This document shows positions 1 to 5,794 of a DNA stretch of 6,980 nucleotides, in pieces (position 1 is the stretch's first letter; each line of letters begins with the position of its first letter). A program made the translations under genes and the position numbers. The stretch comes from an uncultured Ktedonobacteraceae bacterium (GTDB taxonomy: Bacteria; Chloroflexota; Ktedonobacteria; Ktedonobacterales; Ktedonobacteraceae): assembly GCA_955652655.1 (NCBI GenBank), contig CATPCK010000575.1, positions 1 through 6,980 of the forward strand, written 5' to 3'. The notes beneath the pieces were generated by a model. It saw nothing but the letters and a program-made list of their open reading frames with translations. It had not been told where the DNA came from and did no database searches.

Positions 1-222
1 CGTGCAAATCGGCACTGGCTCATCCCCAGCACGGGCGACCACAAGGGTCCCCACTCCACACACCTCCACCCCCGCCCCTACAAATACCGCCACCACTTGT
101 TCTGTTTCCACCTCCTTAGGTTGATGCCTATTGGGCTGGGGCAAGTCCAGCCCCTCCTCTCCACGGGCTTGCCGGGCTGATTCGTCATATAGTTGGGTTG
201 ACCCTTGCGGTCAACCTGGAGG
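1..222 (-). other. Unresolved left edge; possible partial leftward reading frame or mobile-element remnant
   Basis: No gene can be assigned here. On the minus strand one frame is open from about position 213 to the window edge and continues beyond it. Its last 40 or so codons are strongly enriched in G at the first codon position, as expected for a translated frame, and read as a Val/Gly-rich stretch. There is no ATG in that frame, only GTG, TTG or CTG candidates. An AAGGAGGTG motif on the minus strand (118-110) is followed about 12 bases later by GTG codons, a spacing longer than ideal. The plus-strand frames open from the left edge end at stops near 119, 124 and 180, so the tail of a rightward gene is also possible. 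An insertion-sequence end is another option because of the hairpin at 196-216. None of these readings is recognised with certainty. Confidence 0.2.
196..216 (-). terminator. 8-bp perfect hairpin just downstream of the sialidase-like gene
   Basis: GGTTGACC (196-203) and GGTCAACC (209-216) are perfect inverted repeats around a 5-base loop. The hairpin starts 6 bases after the stop codon of the leftward gene, a normal place for a transcription terminator. No T-tract follows on either strand, so a standard intrinsic terminator is not fully supported. It could instead be an mRNA 3'-end stabiliser, or the subterminal hairpin of an IS200/IS605-type element lying to the left. Confidence 0.35.
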
Positions 223-1692
223 CTACCTGTAGCGACGTGCGTTCTTTGACGCAGCCGAAGCGCTGTCAAAAGCTTGATCACCTTTTGCGGAGTGGTTACC
301 CGACCGAATTACTAGACCACTTGTCGGGCTATACATCGCTTCATCGAAGACACTTCCATTATTTGGCTTCGCGACCGCAAAGACCGGGTGAGCCGTTCCA
401 CCGGCGATCGAGGTCGATATGTAGTCTCCCACCATGAACCCCTGTGTCGTATTTGCCAGCCACGTCAGCGTCATGGGTCCGGCCAGTTGCGTTTTTGCAC
501 TCCATGTGCTCCCACCGTTGGTTGAGGAGACAAACCCCACATCGAGTTTACAGGTCGAGGAAGTGCAGCTGCTTACGGGGTAGTAGTAGTAGGCCAGGCC
601 AAGATGAGCACTGCTTCCCGATGTTGACTTGTCTACAGCCAGTCCAGGGATGAAGTGATCAACCCCGCTGCCAACAGCATCAGCGGGAATTCTAGTCACT
701 GCTGTCCAACTTGTGCCGTTGGTCGAGGTCGTCATGACCAGATCATTGGCCTTACACGCTCTCTCGAAGCGACAGTCTTCCCAGACAACATAGACCTTGC
801 CCGCCCCATCGATTTCGGCTGTGGGCAGAGGGCCTGAGCGAATGTTTCCAGGGTCCGTGAATGACTTGATCGTTGCAACGGTGACCGTGCTATTCCAGCT
901 TGCGCCCCCATTGGTGGAGGTAAAGGCCAGAACATCGGTTTCGTTTGCATTGTCTATGGGCACAACAACGGTACCATTAGGCTGCACCAGCGGTTGTCCA
1001 CCGATGACCGAGGCAGCATTAGCAGTCGTCTGTGGTGCTGACCAGGTCAATCCGCCATTCGTCGAAGTGCTCATCTGGACCAGGTTGTTGTTCCCAAAGT
1101 TATCCCATTCGACGTAGCAATGACCGTAGAAACGGCTCGTTGCAGTATTATCACAGACGATCCAGTCCTTGTCCAGATCTTCCGTGCCACTCGCCGCGTG
1201 AACGGTAACAGGGTTGCCCCAGACCGTTCCTCCATTGGTCGAGAGATTGACCAATACCGCAGCCCCTTTGGTACCTTTGAGGGCGAGAGAAGCTGCCAAC
1301 CAGGTTTTGTGGCGAGCGTCGAAGGCCACCGTGGGGTCACTGATGCGGTCATAGGGACCGGCGGGTGTGGCGAAGACGGTGGTGCCGGGCAGAAACCCGT
1401 GGGTCCAGGTTGCCCCACTATTCGTGGAAGTCGCCCAACCGATGTTGGAGCTTCCGCCATCCGTAAAGCGGCCAGATTGGAAGTCCGAAACGATCGTGGC
1501 GCCAAACGAGAACGTATCAGGTTCAACTTGTGTTCGATGCTGACTGGTGCTGTTGGTGTACGGATCGCTACTGATTTGCGTGAGGGCTACGTTGGCGAAG
1601 GCGAAAATAGTTGACGAGAGGGTGAACAGCAGCGAGAGCGTGAAGGCAGTGATGGCCTGTAAGAACCATCTATGGCGAAAGTAAGATGACAC
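223..1692 (-). CDS. Secreted sialidase-like BNR/Asp-box repeat protein
   Basis: This 489-residue protein probably folds as a six-bladed beta-propeller of the sialidase superfamily and acts outside the cell on glycans; the substrate is unknown. The N-terminus is a signal peptide: a basic stretch (SSYFRHRW), then a hydrophobic core, with likely cleavage after AFA near residue 34. Six Asp-box-like motifs sit near residues 89, 151, 210, 259, 323 and 390 (for example STNGGLTW, STNGGSTW). All six carry Asn where the BNR consensus has Asp, and the fifth is one residue short. A DRISDP segment near residue 115 may correspond to the RIP-region arginine of sialidases, but the full catalytic set (Arg triad, Asp, Tyr/Glu) was not confirmed. 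No transmembrane anchor or LPXTG motif is visible at the C-terminus. GTG at 1692 is chosen over the upstream ATG (1728) because AAAGGAGG lies 7 bases before it and the hydrophobic leader follows directly. It could be a non-catalytic propeller; exo-sialidase activity is unproven. Confidence 0.85.
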   Translation of the reverse strand: MSSYFRHRWFLQAITAFTLSLLFTLSSTIFAFANVALTQISSDPYTNSTSQHRTQVEPDTFSFGATIVSDFQSGRFTDGGSSNIGWATSTNSGATWTHGFLPGTTVFATPAGPYDRISDPTVAFDARHKTWLAASLALKGTKGAAVLVNLSTNGGTVWGNPVTVHAASGTEDLDKDWIVCDNTATSRFYGHCYVEWDNFGNNNLVQMSTSTNGGLTWSAPQTTANAASVIGGQPLVQPNGTVVVPIDNANETDVLAFTSTNGGASWNSTVTVATIKSFTDPGNIRSGPLPTAEIDGAGKVYVVWEDCRFERACKANDLVMTTSTNGTSWTAVTRIPADAVGSGVDHFIPGLAVDKSTSGSSAHLGLAYYYYPVSSCTSSTCKLDVGFVSSTNGGSTWSAKTQLAGPMTLTWLANTTQGFMVGDYISTSIAGGTAHPVFAVAKPNNGSVFDEAMYSPTSGLVIRSGNHSAKGDQAFDSASAASKNARRYR

Positions 1693-1699
1693 GAAGATT

Positions 1700-1707
1700 C
1701 CTCCTTT
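1700..1707 (-). promoter_or_regulatory. Strong Shine-Dalgarno fixing the GTG start of the sialidase-like gene
   Basis: AAAGGAGG on the minus strand lies 7 bases upstream of GTG at 1692. The in-frame ATG at 1728 would place this motif inside the coding region, so the shorter protein is preferred. Confidence 0.8.
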
Positions 1708-1785
1708 GACGCGTGTAGAAAAAGGCAAGAAGATACTAAGATGCTCTAAGCTACAGGAACATTGGCCAGGGGAAACTTTACAAGA

Positions 1786-1814
1786 AAGGTAACATATAAT
1801 ACTTTCTCTGTCAA
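1786..1814 (-). promoter_or_regulatory. Candidate sigma-70-type promoter of the sialidase-like gene
   Basis: A perfect TTGACA -35 box (1814-1809) is followed after 17 bases by TACCTT (1791-1786). The latter matches the -10 consensus only at three positions but is preceded by a TGn extension. Transcription would start near 1779, giving a leader of about 87 bases. The good -35 box and the spacing make it credible; the -10 box is weak. Confidence 0.5.
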
Positions 1815-1959
1815 GTAGCGCAGCTTAAAAATATCGTGTAGTAGCCGCATACAACGGCATGGAGAGTTTAATAAGCCCCAGGGTTATTTGGCAAGGGAAG
1901 CGACAGCATCAAATAGTACCCACAGATGAGATATTTCCCTACATATGTTACAAGATGCC

Positions 1960-1968
1960 TGCTATAAT
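1960..1968 (+). promoter_or_regulatory. Extended -10 promoter candidate for the regulator-methyltransferase operon
   Basis: TGC followed by a perfect TATAAT (1963-1968) is an ideal extended -10 element. The -35 position has only a weak match (TACATA, 1940-1945, 17-base spacer), which is usual for extended -10 promoters. Transcription would start near 1975, leaving about 107 bases before the ATG at 2082. Confidence 0.5.
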
Positions 1969-2081
1969 CTCTCACTCACAGCCAAAAACGGAATACGCGC
2001 AATTGACGATGTGCTTCTTCTCTGGTATCATAAAAACGCTAATGTTCTTGTACAACCATTCTCATTATTAAGAGTGCAATT

Positions 2082-3077
2082 ATGCGAAAAAGAGCGAATT
2101 GGCGCGAATTGCTCGATTCCATCATTCAGTTACGCTCCGATCGTGAGCGTATCGCTGCTGAGGTGGGTGTCAGCTCTGTGACGCTCACGCGTTGGGCAAG
2201 TGGCGATTCGATGCCTCGTTCCCAGAACCTCCGCCTCCTCTTGACGGCGATCCCTCTAGACTCTCGTGAGCAGTTCAAAGCCCTTATTGAGCAAGACATG
2301 CCTTCTCTTTCTCTTGAGCAGCCATTGAGTGATAGTTCCAATCATGAAATCCCCTTTTCGTTTATCAACACCGTCATGACCACCCGTGCAACCGGCTCTG
2401 CAAGTCACGTTTCCTGGGTCATCATCCACCAGGTCTTGCAGCATGCGCTCTTGCAACTCGATCCACATCACCTGGGCATGAAGATTACGCTGGCCCTCTG
2501 TATGCCACCAACAAGCGATGGCAAAATACACAGCCTCCGGGAGGGAGGTGAGCTTGGAACTCCTCCATGGGAAGAAAGTTTTGAAGAACATGCCCTCTTT
2601 TTGGGAGCAGAAACCCTCGCCGGGTATTCTGTCATGACCGTTCGCTATCGGCAGGTTCCAGACTTGAGGGCTGACGCCTCTCTTCTTCCTTACTATCGAG
2701 CCGAGTATGAAGTGAGCGCAGCCGCTTGCCCAATCCTGTTCCTTGGTCAAATCGCGGGCTGTGTCCTGTTCTCCAGCACGCAGCCCGACTATTTTAGCTT
2801 GGAAGAGCGCAGCGTACTTGTTCATGGCTACACGAACCTCATCTCCCTGGCTCTCAGGGAAAAGGACTTCTATCCCCTTGATCTCATCGAGTTGCGTATT
2901 GTGCCTCCCCCTGAAAAGCAACAAGACCACCTGATGAACTTTCAGTCGCGGGTTGTGAAACTCATGAGGGCGTTGGCGAGCAACTCGCAGTACTTGTATA
3001 GTAGCGCTCAGGCGGAACAGATAGCATGGCAGCAGATCGAAGCAGAGTTACTCAATCTCCCATTTCACACAGCATAG
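2082..3077 (+). CDS. XRE-type helix-turn-helix regulator with a GAF-like sensor domain
   Basis: A 331-residue cytoplasmic transcription regulator. Residues about 6-58 form an XRE-like DNA-binding domain: a helix-turn-helix near 22-41 (RIAAEVGV, then SSVTLTRWASG as recognition helix), ending in a GDSMPR turn and a further helix. After a Ser/Asp-rich linker (about 70-95), residues about 110-258 look like a GAF domain, with the late strand-helix pattern of ACPILFLGQIAGCVLF followed by a DYFSLEERSVL helix. The ligand is not evident. Residues about 285-325 are helical and may mediate dimerisation. The ATG at 2082 is preceded by a modest AAGAG motif 7 bases upstream. The methyltransferase gene starts 24 bases downstream on the same strand, so the two are probably co-transcribed. 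The GAF call rests on pattern recognition and is less sure than the helix-turn-helix. Confidence 0.8.
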   Translation: MRKRANWRELLDSIIQLRSDRERIAAEVGVSSVTLTRWASGDSMPRSQNLRLLLTAIPLDSREQFKALIEQDMPSLSLEQPLSDSSNHEIPFSFINTVMTTRATGSASHVSWVIIHQVLQHALLQLDPHHLGMKITLALCMPPTSDGKIHSLREGGELGTPPWEESFEEHALFLGAETLAGYSVMTVRYRQVPDLRADASLLPYYRAEYEVSAAACPILFLGQIAGCVLFSSTQPDYFSLEERSVLVHGYTNLISLALREKDFYPLDLIELRIVPPPEKQQDHLMNFQSRVVKLMRALASNSQYLYSSAQAEQIAWQQIEAELLNLPFHTA

Positions 3078-3101
3078 GAAGCAAACAGAAAGGGTATTTC
3101 T

Positions 3102-3977
3102 ATGACAACCAAACCAGAGCCTTCAGAAAGCGAAAATAGGTATTTTATCACAGACAGTCATGCGGAACTCGCGCGCCTTGTTGAGCAAGAGCGTGTCATT
3201 TCAAAAGCTTCCGGCGGACGCCTCCCTGAGCACACTGACCAGGCTGCATTTGTGGCTCCATTTCAGCGGGCGCTTGACGCGACCTGTGGGCCTGGCGGCT
3301 GGGTGCTCGAAATGGCACGAGCCTATCCTCATCTTCAGGTGATGGGCTTCGACATCGACGAGCAAATGATCGAGTATGCCAACACGCAGGCACGTGTGGG
3401 CAAACTGGAGAACGCCAGCTTTCAAGTGATGAATGCGCTTGATCCACTCGACTATCCCGATAACTTCTTTGACCTGGTCAATGCTCGTTACTTATCAGTC
3501 ATCCAAAGACCAGCCTGGCCACGTGTCGTTCAGGAGCTCTATCGTATCACAAAGCCTGGAGGGTTCATCCGTCTTACAGAGATAGAGGACGATAGTGTGA
3601 CTACCAGTCCGGCGTTCGAAAGGATGATGGTGATCTTTTTACAAGCGTGCCGAATTGGTGACATCGGCTTTTCTCCGACGGGACGTTCGTTGGGTCTCCC
3701 GCCAAGATTGCCGTACTTCCTGCGCCAGGCAGGGTGCATCAATATCCAGAAATATGCCCCGATTGTCGATTGGTCAGCGGGAACGGAAGCCCACGCTACT
3801 GTCGCTCAAGACCTCAAGATTTTCTTCAGGCTGTTGCAGCCCTTTATGATCGGTGTGGGCGTAGCGACAGAAGAAGAACTGGAACAACTGCATCGAGATA
3901 TGGAGATAGAACTTCGGGCGGAGGATTTTTGTGCCTTCTGGACGTTCTTCACAGTGTGGGGGCAGAAACCGCGCTGA
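3102..3977 (+). CDS. Class I SAM-dependent methyltransferase
   Basis: This 291-residue soluble enzyme transfers a methyl group from S-adenosylmethionine to an unidentified acceptor. The Rossmann core is clear. Motif I is LDATCGPGGW (58-67). The acidic residue that binds the SAM ribose is in MGFDID (81-86). The adenine-contact region is around QVMNALDPLDYPDNFFDLV (starting near 108). The post-core motif LYRITKPGGFIRLTE (about 146-160) is typical of the Methyltransf_11/25 families. Residues 1-45 form an N-terminal helical cap, and residues about 165-291 a C-terminal region that probably shapes the acceptor site. Motif I has Thr-Cys where many members have Gly-Cys, a tolerated change. GAAAGGG lies 7 bases before the ATG. 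The gene follows the XRE/GAF-like regulator closely, suggesting one mRNA, and a strong hairpin follows the stop. It could act on a small molecule such as a quinone or a secondary metabolite; nothing in the sequence decides. Confidence 0.88.
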   Translation: MTTKPEPSESENRYFITDSHAELARLVEQERVISKASGGRLPEHTDQAAFVAPFQRALDATCGPGGWVLEMARAYPHLQVMGFDIDEQMIEYANTQARVGKLENASFQVMNALDPLDYPDNFFDLVNARYLSVIQRPAWPRVVQELYRITKPGGFIRLTEIEDDSVTTSPAFERMMVIFLQACRIGDIGFSPTGRSLGLPPRLPYFLRQAGCINIQKYAPIVDWSAGTEAHATVAQDLKIFFRLLQPFMIGVGVATEEELEQLHRDMEIELRAEDFCAFWTFFTVWGQKPR

Positions 3978-3984
3978 GCACGAG

Positions 3985-4021
3985 CCCGGTGTGGAAGTTG
4001 TACGAAGACTTCCACACCGGG
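3985..4021 (+). terminator. 14-bp-stem hairpin between convergent genes
   Basis: CCCGGTGTGGAAGT (3985-3998) pairs perfectly with ACTTCCACACCGGG (4008-4021) around a 9-base loop, starting 7 bases after the methyltransferase stop. No T-tract follows directly. A second, smaller hairpin, GAAGAT (4026-4031) / ATCTTC (4036-4041), is followed by ATTTTG. The pair lies between two converging genes and could end transcription from both sides. Confidence 0.6.
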
Positions 4022-4055
4022 AGGCGAAGATGAGGATCTTCATTTTGACAAACCG

Positions 4056-4346
4056 TTATCTTCTTCGTGTTACAAGACGCAGGATCCATATCAGGATAAC
4101 CGCACCAATGATAGCAACGATGATACTGCCAATGAGACCAAAGTTGGCATCGGGGATAAGCAGGTTAGCGAGCAAACCACCGATGAATGCGCCAACAAGC
4201 CCAACAATGATGTCACCGACGATTCCATAGCCCCCGGCACCCATGATCCGGCTCGCCACAAAGCCGGCGATCAAACCAATAATGAGCCAGATGATCAGAC
4301 CTGTGACACTAAACGTTGCGGCAAGAACAATAGCTGCAGTGGTCAT
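4056..4346 (-). CDS. GlsB/YeaQ/YmgE family small membrane protein
   Basis: A 96-residue, very hydrophobic protein of the family formerly called transglycosylase-associated proteins (PF04226), linked in other bacteria to general stress response; its molecular activity is not known. Three membrane helices are visible: about residues 5-30, 41-62 and 68-90. The family pattern shows in LIAGFVASRIMG and GDIIVGLVGAFIGG, both Gly-rich and suited to tight helix packing. The C-terminus ends in a basic TRRR tail, probably cytoplasmic. AAGGAGA lies 8 bases before the ATG, which supports the start. Length is normal for the family (80-100 residues). The gene converges with the methyltransferase and appears to be transcribed alone. 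Its upstream region holds a 12-bp palindrome at 4441-4452. Confidence 0.9.
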   Translation of the reverse strand: MTTAAIVLAATFSVTGLIIWLIIGLIAGFVASRIMGAGGYGIVGDIIVGLVGAFIGGLLANLLIPDANFGLIGSIIVAIIGAVILIWILRLVTRRR

Positions 4347-4575
4347 AAACTGTTTCTCCTTCTGACTAACGTCAATAAAAAAATGATCCGGCTAACGCGC
4401 TTCACGAGTGAAAGATTTGCCATGCGAGATGGCTGAACCTCGCTATATAGCGCCTGCCATTTAGAACACGCTTGAGGTAGCATAAAGGTGACAAAATTGA
4501 CGCGTTTTAGGAATATTACCTCGACTGCTCGCTATTTGGGCTATAAGTCCACCGGCAGCTATGTTACGCCTTTGC
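4347..4575. other. Intergenic region with a 12-bp palindrome
   Basis: This region lies between two leftward genes. CGCTATATAGCG (4441-4452) is a perfect palindrome whose TATATA core could also serve as a -10 box for the small membrane protein gene about 95 bases downstream, but no good -35 box was found. No clear terminator for the hydrolase gene was seen. Confidence 0.3.
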
Positions 4576-5511
4576 TCAATGCGCGCTGAGAAATTCCCGT
4601 ACAAGGCCCATGTATTGTTCGAAGGCCATGCGGCGAATAAAGTGACCGGTATTCTCAAAGTACACAGTTCTTATATGTGGTTGCTCCGTAGATACCTCGC
4701 GAACCGCCGGCTGCGCGCCCGGAGCAGGAAAGGCAAAAGCATGTTTCATCATCAGGGCCGGGCAGCTCACCTGCTTCAACAACGCGGCCGGGTCGTCCTG
4801 GTACTCGCTGCCCCAGAGCTTAATGCTATACCTTGCCAGCTCGAGATCGAACAGTGCATTAGCTTCGACCATGGGCACGTACTCGTCTTCGGGCCAGAGC
4901 GACCCGCCCATTGTTGGAAAGAGTTGTGACAGTGCGGAGACCAGGCGCTCCTCGTGCCCCATCGTCCTGAGCTCTTCAAGCCAGGAGAGCCAGCTTTGAA
5001 ACCAGGCCTGGTAACCCTCCGAGTTCGCGATTTCCGGGGGTATGGCTCCCTCACTTAATCCTTCATAGATGAAAGAGTGGACAAGTTCCGGGTACGTTGC
5101 TGCAAGGCGTAGCACTGTTGCGCCACCCATTGAGAAACCAATAACCCTGGGACGATCCAGCTTAAGTGCGTGTATCACCCCTGCGATATCCTCGACATTC
5201 GCCTCAGGCGGGTAGCCTCCCTTGGCGATGCCATCCGAATGACCATGTCCCCTGGCATCAACCATGATGATATCGTAGTCCTGTTCGAGTTCTTTAGCGG
5301 TACGCAGCCACGTCAGCCCATAATCGTTGAAGCCATGCAGGAGCAGCAACACAGGCTTATCGCCTCCTGTACGATAGTAATGAAGGCGTATGCCATTCGC
5401 TAAAACATCACCCTCGCTCCAATGTGCTGGAATAAGCTCCTCAATGTGGCGATAGTTTTTCACAACAGCCTGCGCTTCTGCATATACATGTCCTCGCTGG
5501 TTATCTATCAT
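4576..5511 (-). CDS. Alpha/beta hydrolase fold protein
   Basis: A 311-residue soluble enzyme, probably an esterase, lipase or related hydrolase; the substrate is unknown. The fold markers are in order: LLLLHGFNDYG (about 55-65) gives the oxyanion-hole region, DARGHGHSDG (about 85-94) is the typical loop after strand 4, GFSMGG (125-130) is the nucleophile elbow with Ser127, and ENTGHFIRR (286-294) holds the catalytic His290. The third acid is not at its usual place: the segment after PALMMKH lacks the common GD. Glu150, in IYEGLS after strand 6, is a possible substitute. Residues about 155-230 form a Trp-rich helical cap. The start at 5511 is preferred over the in-frame ATG at 5571: AGAAGGGA lies 8 bases upstream of it, whereas the earlier ATG has no ribosome binding site and is only a few bases from the predicted transcription start. 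No signal peptide is seen. Confidence 0.85.
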   Translation of the reverse strand: MIDNQRGHVYAEAQAVVKNYRHIEELIPAHWSEGDVLANGIRLHYYRTGGDKPVLLLLHGFNDYGLTWLRTAKELEQDYDIIMVDARGHGHSDGIAKGGYPPEANVEDIAGVIHALKLDRPRVIGFSMGGATVLRLAATYPELVHSFIYEGLSEGAIPPEIANSEGYQAWFQSWLSWLEELRTMGHEERLVSALSQLFPTMGGSLWPEDEYVPMVEANALFDLELARYSIKLWGSEYQDDPAALLKQVSCPALMMKHAFAFPAPGAQPAVREVSTEQPHIRTVYFENTGHFIRRMAFEQYMGLVREFLSAH

Positions 5512-5519
5512 AGATGAAA

Positions 5520-5527
5520 TCCCTTCT
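5520..5527 (-). promoter_or_regulatory. Shine-Dalgarno deciding the hydrolase start
   Basis: AGAAGGGA on the minus strand sits 8 bases before the ATG at 5511. The upstream in-frame ATG at 5571 lacks such a site, so the 20-residue extension it would add is probably untranslated leader. Confidence 0.65.
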
Positions 5528-5586
5528 GCGTATACAAGTACTTCGCATCTGACCTGCTCTTTTTCGTCCATCCATCAACATTAACC

Positions 5587-5617
5587 AGTATAAAGTATGA
5601 CGTAACGTCATACGCAA
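5587..5617 (-). promoter_or_regulatory. Candidate hydrolase promoter with an operator palindrome in a 19-base spacer
   Basis: On the minus strand TTGCGT (5617-5612) and TATACT (5592-5587) resemble -35 and -10 boxes separated by 19 bases. A perfect 19-bp palindrome, GTATGACGT / ACGTCATAC around one base (5595-5613), lies almost entirely in that spacer. An overlong spacer filled by a dyad is the hallmark of MerR-family-activated promoters. The -10 box is good (five of six) and the -35 box is weak (three of six). Another dimeric repressor (TetR, MarR or GntR type) would explain the palindrome equally well. Confidence 0.45.
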
Positions 5618-5664
5618 GCCACATTGCCATAAAATCACCAGAAAACACTATTGCGAACCCCGGC

Positions 5665-5692
5665 TTTAGTCGGCAATGTTGTATACTATAAA
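5665..5692 (+). promoter_or_regulatory. Weak promoter candidate for the transporter gene
   Basis: TTTAGT (5665-5670), a 16-base spacer and TATAAA (5687-5692) are a modest match to a housekeeping promoter. Transcription would begin near 5698, placing the 60-bp hairpin in the mRNA leader. An overlapping TATACT (5682-5687) is an alternative -10 box, but without a -35 partner. Confidence 0.25.
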
Positions 5693-5714
5693 ATGATGTC
5701 AGCCATCTGAAAAA

Positions 5715-5774
5715 AAGCAAGTTGATGTGGCAGTATGGCACCCGCGGGTGCCACACTGCCACATCAACTTGCTT
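5715..5774 (-). terminator. 60-bp near-perfect palindrome with a leftward T-tract
   Basis: Two 30-base arms pair at 29 of 30 positions with essentially no loop; the only mismatch is 5735 against 5754. The centre is GGCACCCGCGGGTGCC. Plus-strand A-residues run from 5710 to 5716, so a leftward transcript would end in a long stem followed by several U's, the form of an intrinsic terminator. Rightward, the stem is followed by AATCTAAAAAAGG and then the transporter start, with no T-tract. It ends 20 bases before the transporter ATG and 9 bases before its ribosome binding site. It may shield the hydrolase from leftward read-through, form an mRNA leader structure, or be a dispersed palindromic repeat. 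Confidence 0.6.
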
Positions 5775-5794
5775 AATCTAAAAAAGGATACCCA

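Larger units (their letters stand above)
1693..2081. other. Divergent intergenic control region
   Basis: These 389 bases separate the leftward sialidase-like gene from the rightward regulator. They hold a promoter candidate for each direction (1786-1814 minus, 1960-1968 plus) and the two ribosome binding sites. They are visibly more AT-rich than the flanking genes. A loose dyad AGAAAG (1783-1788) / CTTTCT (1802-1807) overlaps the leftward promoter. Open frames here (such as 1859-2071 on the plus strand) have no ribosome binding site and look like chance. Nothing else is recognised between about 1815 and 1955. Confidence 0.7.

Noticed and set aside
1071..1526. 151-codon open frame on the minus strand
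   Set aside because: It is a same-strand alternative frame inside the BNR protein and lacks its repeats.
1120..1614. 164-codon open frame on the plus strand
   Set aside because: It lies antisense within the secreted BNR protein, whose signal peptide and six repeats establish the real strand.
1870..1888. AATAA / TTATT dyad with a CCC/GGG core in the intergenic region
   Set aside because: Short, with a central mismatch and no clear relation to either promoter.
1859..2071. 70-codon open frame in the divergent intergenic region
   Set aside because: No ribosome binding site, no domain, and it spans the proposed operon promoter.
2256..2930. 224-codon open frame on the minus strand
   Set aside because: It is antisense to the helix-turn-helix/GAF-like gene, shows no recognisable domain, and the opposite strand has clear motifs.
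4561..4929. 122-codon open frame on the plus strand
   Set aside because: Antisense to the C-terminal part of the alpha/beta hydrolase, Arg-rich, and without a family resemblance.
5512..5571. Longer hydrolase start at the upstream ATG
   Set aside because: It has no ribosome binding site and lies only a few bases after the predicted transcription start; the ATG at 5511 has a good Shine-Dalgarno.
5508..5762. 84-codon open frame on the minus strand
   Set aside because: It begins inside the 60-bp hairpin, spans the hydrolase promoter and has no ribosome binding site.
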